A stretch of DNA of 64,000 bases, from contig NZ_CANLYD010000017.1 of the NCBI RefSeq assembly GCF_947495315.1, positions 90,598 through 154,597 on the forward strand, in the 5' to 3' direction. Positions 60,945-64,000 of this stretch are shown in pieces; the first letter of the stretch is position 1; the number at the start of each line of letters is the position of its first letter. Under the pieces are notes generated by a model. It did not search any database and had not been told where the DNA came from. It saw only the letters and a list, made by a program, of their open reading frames with translations. The position numbers and the translations under genes are program-made. Source of the stretch: an uncultured Aquimarina sp. (lineage in GTDB: Bacteria > Bacteroidota > Bacteroidia > Flavobacteriales > Flavobacteriaceae).

Positions 60945-61062
60945 CCGTCAAATTGAGTGATTTTCCGTAATGAAATAGAGGGAAATTGTATCGAAATTAG
61001 GCTTTTGAAAGAAAATTACTTGTTTTCGATACATCCGCCTAAGGCGGACACTCAAACTGACG
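60945..61062. repeat. palindromic repeat element of the GTCAA-TTGAG family
   Basis: Outer arms CGTCAAATTGAGTG (60946-60959) and CACTCAAACTGACG (61049-61062); inner TATCGAAA and TTTCGATACATCCGCC. Same design as 51061-51194. Lies in the gap before convergent purB. Confidence 0.65.
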
Positions 61063-61109
61063 TAATTTTCTTATCACAAGTAAGCACTAAGGTCACCTGG
61101 AAACAACCA

Positions 61110-62453
61110 CTATATCCCAGTATAATTAGAAGGCGTAATAGCTTTTAGTTCTGATTTGATAGCATCTGAGACTTCTAGTGTCTCAATAAATTCAGCAATA
61201 GAATTTTGATTTATCTTAGCGTTCGTTCTAGTTAATCCTTTCAATGCTTCATAAGGATTAGGATATCCTTCTCTTCTTAGGATAGTCTGAATAGCTTCTG
61301 CTACTACTGCCCAATTGTTTTCGAGATCCTGAGCAAATTTTTCTTCGTTTAATAATAATTTATTCAGTCCTTTTAGTGTCGCTTGAAATGCAATCAATGT
61401 ATGTCCAAAAGGCACTCCCACATTTCTAAGTACTGTACTATCTGTAAGGTCACGTTGTAATCGGCTTACAGGAAGTTTTGCTGATAAGTGTTCGAATAAA
61501 GCATTAGCAATACCAATATTTCCTTCACTGTTTTCAAAATCAATAGGGTTTACCTTATGCGGCATCGCAGAAGATCCAACTTCACCTTTTTTGATTTTTT
61601 GTTTAAAGTAATCCATAGAAACGTATGTCCATACATCACGATCCAAATCTAGGATAATAGTATTTATACGCTTTAATCCATCGAACAAAGCTGCCATATG
61701 ATCATAATGCTCTATTTGAGTTGTTGGAAAAGAATGATGTAAGCCCAGTTTTTCTTGTACAAAACGAGTTCCAAACGCTTTCCAATCAATAGTAGGATAC
61801 GCAACTTTATGTGCATTGTAGTTTCCTGTAGCTCCACCAAATTTTGCAGCACTTGGAATATCATTTAATAAATCAAATTGTGCTTCTAATCGCGTTACAT
61901 ATACCTGAAACTCTTTTCCTAATCGGGTAGGAGAGGCAGGTTGACCGTGTGTACGTGCTAGCATAGAAATTTCAGACCATTCTTCTACTAATGATTTTAA
62001 TTTCTCCTTTAATTCTAAATAATGAGGTATGTACACATCACCAACGGCTTCCTTAATACTTAAAGGGATAGCCGTGTTGTTGATATCCTGAGAGGTTAGT
62101 CCAAAATGAATAAACTCTTTATACTCTTGTAAACCGAGGATGTCAAACTTCTCTTTGATAAAATACTCAACTGCTTTTACATCATGGTTAGTTACTTTTT
62201 CAATATCCTTTATAGCCTGCGCATCTTCAGTAGAAAACTGAGTGTAGATTTCTCGTAATTTTCCAAATAAGGAAGTGTCAATACTCTTTAATTGTGGTAG
62301 CGGTATTTCGCATAAAGCGATAAAATATTCTATTTCTACCAGTACACGATACTTTATTAAGGCTTCTTCACTAAAATAGGCACTTAAGGATTGTGTTTTA
62401 GAAGTATAGCGACCATCAATAGGTGAAATAGCTTGCAAAGGAGATAATGACAT
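61110..62453 (-). CDS. purB: adenylosuccinate lyase
   Basis: 447 residues. Fumarase/aspartase superfamily signature GSSAMPHKVNPIDFENSEG, with the N-terminal ISPIDGRYTSKTQSLSAYFS and MLARTHGQPASPTRLGKEF. It catalyses two steps of purine synthesis: release of fumarate from SAICAR and from adenylosuccinate. Length normal for the E. coli-type branch. Single gene, no operon partner close by. Confidence 0.95.
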   Translation of the reverse strand: MSLSPLQAISPIDGRYTSKTQSLSAYFSEEALIKYRVLVEIEYFIALCEIPLPQLKSIDTSLFGKLREIYTQFSTEDAQAIKDIEKVTNHDVKAVEYFIKEKFDILGLQEYKEFIHFGLTSQDINNTAIPLSIKEAVGDVYIPHYLELKEKLKSLVEEWSEISMLARTHGQPASPTRLGKEFQVYVTRLEAQFDLLNDIPSAAKFGGATGNYNAHKVAYPTIDWKAFGTRFVQEKLGLHHSFPTTQIEHYDHMAALFDGLKRINTIILDLDRDVWTYVSMDYFKQKIKKGEVGSSAMPHKVNPIDFENSEGNIGIANALFEHLSAKLPVSRLQRDLTDSTVLRNVGVPFGHTLIAFQATLKGLNKLLLNEEKFAQDLENNWAVVAEAIQTILRREGYPNPYEALKGLTRTNAKINQNSIAEFIETLEVSDAIKSELKAITPSNYTGI

Positions 62454-62602
62454 AGTGTTGTTTTTTTGAAAGCTGCAAAGATAATTTATTTAATCACGAA
62501 TTACGAAGTACGAAGAGTGATTTTTTGTTGGATTGCTGGATGAGTAGATTATTAGATCACAAGAGCTTTGGATTATTGAGTTTTTCAGATTTCATAATTT
62601 CC

Positions 62603-62653
62603 CTAACAACTAACAACTAACAACTAACAACTAACAACTAACAACTAACAACT
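62603..62653. repeat. heptamer tandem repeat (CTAACAA)n
   Basis: About seven copies of CTAACAA directly after the minus-strand helical-repeat gene, in the gap before purB. Confidence 0.85.
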
Positions 62654-62655
62654 AC

Positions 62656-63207
62656 TTACAGTTTTTTCAAAATCATTCTGGATCTTGCTTTGTAAGCAGC
62701 ACTGCCATCGTGATAGTTATTCTCTAAAGTAATTTTAAGTTCTGGATGTACCCAATCGAATTCTGTGCCCAGTAGATATAGACTTGTCATAGAATAAGCC
62801 TTTGGTGCTACTTTCTGATCAGAGATTAACCAATCAAAGCAAGCTTCGGTTATTTTTTCTCTATGTGTAGCTATAAGATGTTTGCGTACTTCAGTGCTTT
62901 TCTTTTTGTAATAAGCTAAGATCAAATATTCACATATTTTAGCCACAGGTCTTACAGCAGGGTCTTGATGTACCAGCGGAAGTAGTTTTATAAATGAATC
63001 TAAATGTGGTAAAATGGCTTCTAGATTATTTTTACATAAAAATTCTAACCCCCAGGAAGCTCTGCAAGATATTTCATCATCTACCTGATGACAGATTTCT
63101 ATAAGCTGTGGTAATAACTCCGGATTTCGTAAAATCAGATTGGCAAAATGATTCCGTTTTTCTCTAGAGTGATTGGTGTTTCTAATTTCCTCTTCCAGAT
63201 TGATCAT
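62656..63207 (-). CDS. HEAT-like helical-repeat protein
   Basis: 183 residues, all alpha by pattern: repeated helix pairs such as HFANLILRNPELLPQLIEIC, CRASWGLEFLCKNN and CEYLILAYYKKKS. Soluble, no signal. It lies upstream of purB on the same strand. Homologues in Flavobacteriaceae are sometimes labelled adenylosuccinate lyase by neighbourhood, as I recall, but no lyase motif is present. Probably a protein-binding solenoid of unknown role. Confidence 0.75.
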   Translation of the reverse strand: MINLEEEIRNTNHSREKRNHFANLILRNPELLPQLIEICHQVDDEISCRASWGLEFLCKNNLEAILPHLDSFIKLLPLVHQDPAVRPVAKICEYLILAYYKKKSTEVRKHLIATHREKITEACFDWLISDQKVAPKAYSMTSLYLLGTEFDWVHPELKITLENNYHDGSAAYKARSRMILKKL

Positions 63208-63233
63208 ACTGGTTTATATATTCTTACTTTTTC

Positions 63234-63309
63234 GACTGTCACCTCGAGCGGAGTCGAGAGGTTTTTTTTAGTTAACTAATTAGGTCTCGACTCCGCTCGA
63301 CCTGACAGT
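63234..63309. repeat. long inverted repeat with nested palindrome
   Basis: ACTGTCACCTCGAGCGGAG with TCGAGAG (63235-63260) pairs almost perfectly with TCTCGACTCCGCTCGACC plus TGACAGT (63285-63309). The left arm is itself palindromic (CTCGAGCGGAGTCGAG). Found between divergent genes. Confidence 0.75.
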
Positions 63310-63450
63310 TTAATGACAAATAACTAATTTTCATTAAAACATTAATCGAACTAAGTTTATTATCTATTTTAATATTTTTACGATCTTAGTTTCAAAATTA
63401 ATAGGGGTTTTAATTAGTATTTTCAACTCCATAAATGTAATAGATACAAA

Positions 63451-63897
63451 ATGATAAAAAAAATTGGAATTTCGTTAGTAATCCTGATAGTGATTTTACA
63501 ATTTTTCAGACCAGATAAAAATGAATCCGGTTATGAAACCATAGCAGCTTTTGAGGCTCAAACTATGCCTTCTTCAGAAGTAAAAGAGATACTGAGAGCC
63601 AATTGTTACGATTGTCATAGTTCGCAAACCCAATATCCTTGGTATGCAGAGATCACACCAGTTAATTATTGGTTAGCAGATCATATAGCGCATGGAAAAG
63701 GACATTTTGATGCTTCTGCTTGGGATGCATATACTGATAAGAAAAAAGATCATAAACTAGAAGAGTTGATAGAAATGGTGGAGGATAAAACCATGCCTCT
63801 AGATTCTTATACCTGGATTCATGGAAAGCTATCAGAAGAAGACGCACAGAAATTGATCAACTGGGCAAAAAAAGTGAGAACTCAGTTTAAGAAGTAA
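63451..63897 (+). CDS. haem-binding domain protein, cytochrome c-like
   Basis: 148 residues. N-terminal membrane or signal helix IGISLVILIVILQFFRP, then the haem motif NCYDCHSSQ (Cys52, Cys55, His56), QYPWYAEITPVNYWLADHI and EDKTMPLDSYTWIHG with a possible axial Met. It matches the small Haem_bd family of Bacteroidota periplasmic proteins. Probably an electron carrier or haem sensor on the outer side of the inner membrane. Confidence 0.88.
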   Translation: MIKKIGISLVILIVILQFFRPDKNESGYETIAAFEAQTMPSSEVKEILRANCYDCHSSQTQYPWYAEITPVNYWLADHIAHGKGHFDASAWDAYTDKKKDHKLEELIEMVEDKTMPLDSYTWIHGKLSEEDAQKLINWAKKVRTQFKK

Positions 63898-63915
63898 TTG
63901 GGTTTTGGATCATTA

Positions 63916-64000
63916 GATTGTTGGATTGTTGGATTGTTGGATTGTTGGATTGTTGGATTGTTGGATTGTTGGATTGTTGGATTGTTGGATTGTTGGATTG
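63916..64000. repeat. octamer tandem repeat (GATTGTTG)n, cut by window end
   Basis: At least ten copies of GATTGTTG run from 63916 to the last base. They begin 19 bases after the haem-binding gene stop. The true length is unknown. Confidence 0.92.

Noticed and set aside
60957..61148. 63-codon plus-strand frame before purB
   Set aside because: It lies inside a palindromic repeat element and overlaps the purB 3' end.
62603..64000. CRISPR array interpretation of the tandem repeats
   Set aside because: Units are 7-8 bases without spacers; these are microsatellites.

Overview
The window is AT-rich and densely coded, with spacious leaders in front of a few operons. It reads as chromosome of a marine Flavobacteriaceae bacterium; an Aquimarina-like genus is a guess. 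The evidence is the gene content: a Bacteroidota-type extracellular contractile injection system (eCIS), a grasp-with-spasm RiPP cluster, DUF4252 genes beside an ECF sigma factor, a long class II IlvC, a TonB-dependent B12 receptor behind a cobalamin riboswitch, and lipoprotein signals of the Bacteroidota kind. No rRNA, tRNA, CRISPR array, intact insertion sequence or prophage was seen.

Layout. (1) 1-20945: the 3' half of an eCIS locus. It holds the end of a baseplate J-like protein, a 1572-residue second baseplate protein, a 1249-residue structural protein, the tape-measure family protein and the AAA+ ATPase. An array of DUF4157 (eCIS-core) cargo or effector proteins follows: four with an intact HELTH motif and one that lacks the core. 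A cell-wall hydrolase (peptidoglycan-binding plus CHAP-like) closes the run. (2) 21295-24853: an NRAMP-related transporter with the 5-oxoprolinase genes pxpABC. (3) 25245-27781: hypothetical protein, membrane protein, histidine kinase and NarL-type regulator, preceded by two GC-rich hairpins. (4) 27917-30425 (minus): a RiPP cluster with Cys-rich precursor, SPASM maturase, small partner and ATP-grasp ligase. (5) 30662-38997: the isoleucine/valine operon ilvD-ilvB-ilvN-ilvC-methyltransferase-ilvA, behind two tandem leader-peptide attenuators.

(6) 39095-43853 (minus): housekeeping and envelope genes (c-type haem lipoprotein, thioesterase, serine hydrolase, small membrane proteins, rmuC). (7) 43901-46606: a stand-alone reverse transcriptase with a structured upstream region, divergent from an unknown gene; this is a candidate defence RT locus. 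(8) 46612-56838: B12 uptake and salvage (btuFCD, a Dph6-like ligase, cobC/S/T/U, riboswitch and btuB). (9) 56906-60823: S41 peptidase lipoprotein and an ECF sigma/anti-sigma/DUF4252 operon. (10) 61110-64000: purB, a helical-repeat protein, a haem-binding protein and an octamer microsatellite that runs off the window.

The most interesting points are the modular DUF4157 array with its core-less member, the two ilv attenuators whose stop codons overlap or abut the antiterminator strand, the reverse transcriptase with a possible ncRNA, the SPASM maturase that lacks a radical-SAM cysteine motif, and the NRAMP homologue that has lost the metal-binding residues inside a 5-oxoprolinase operon.
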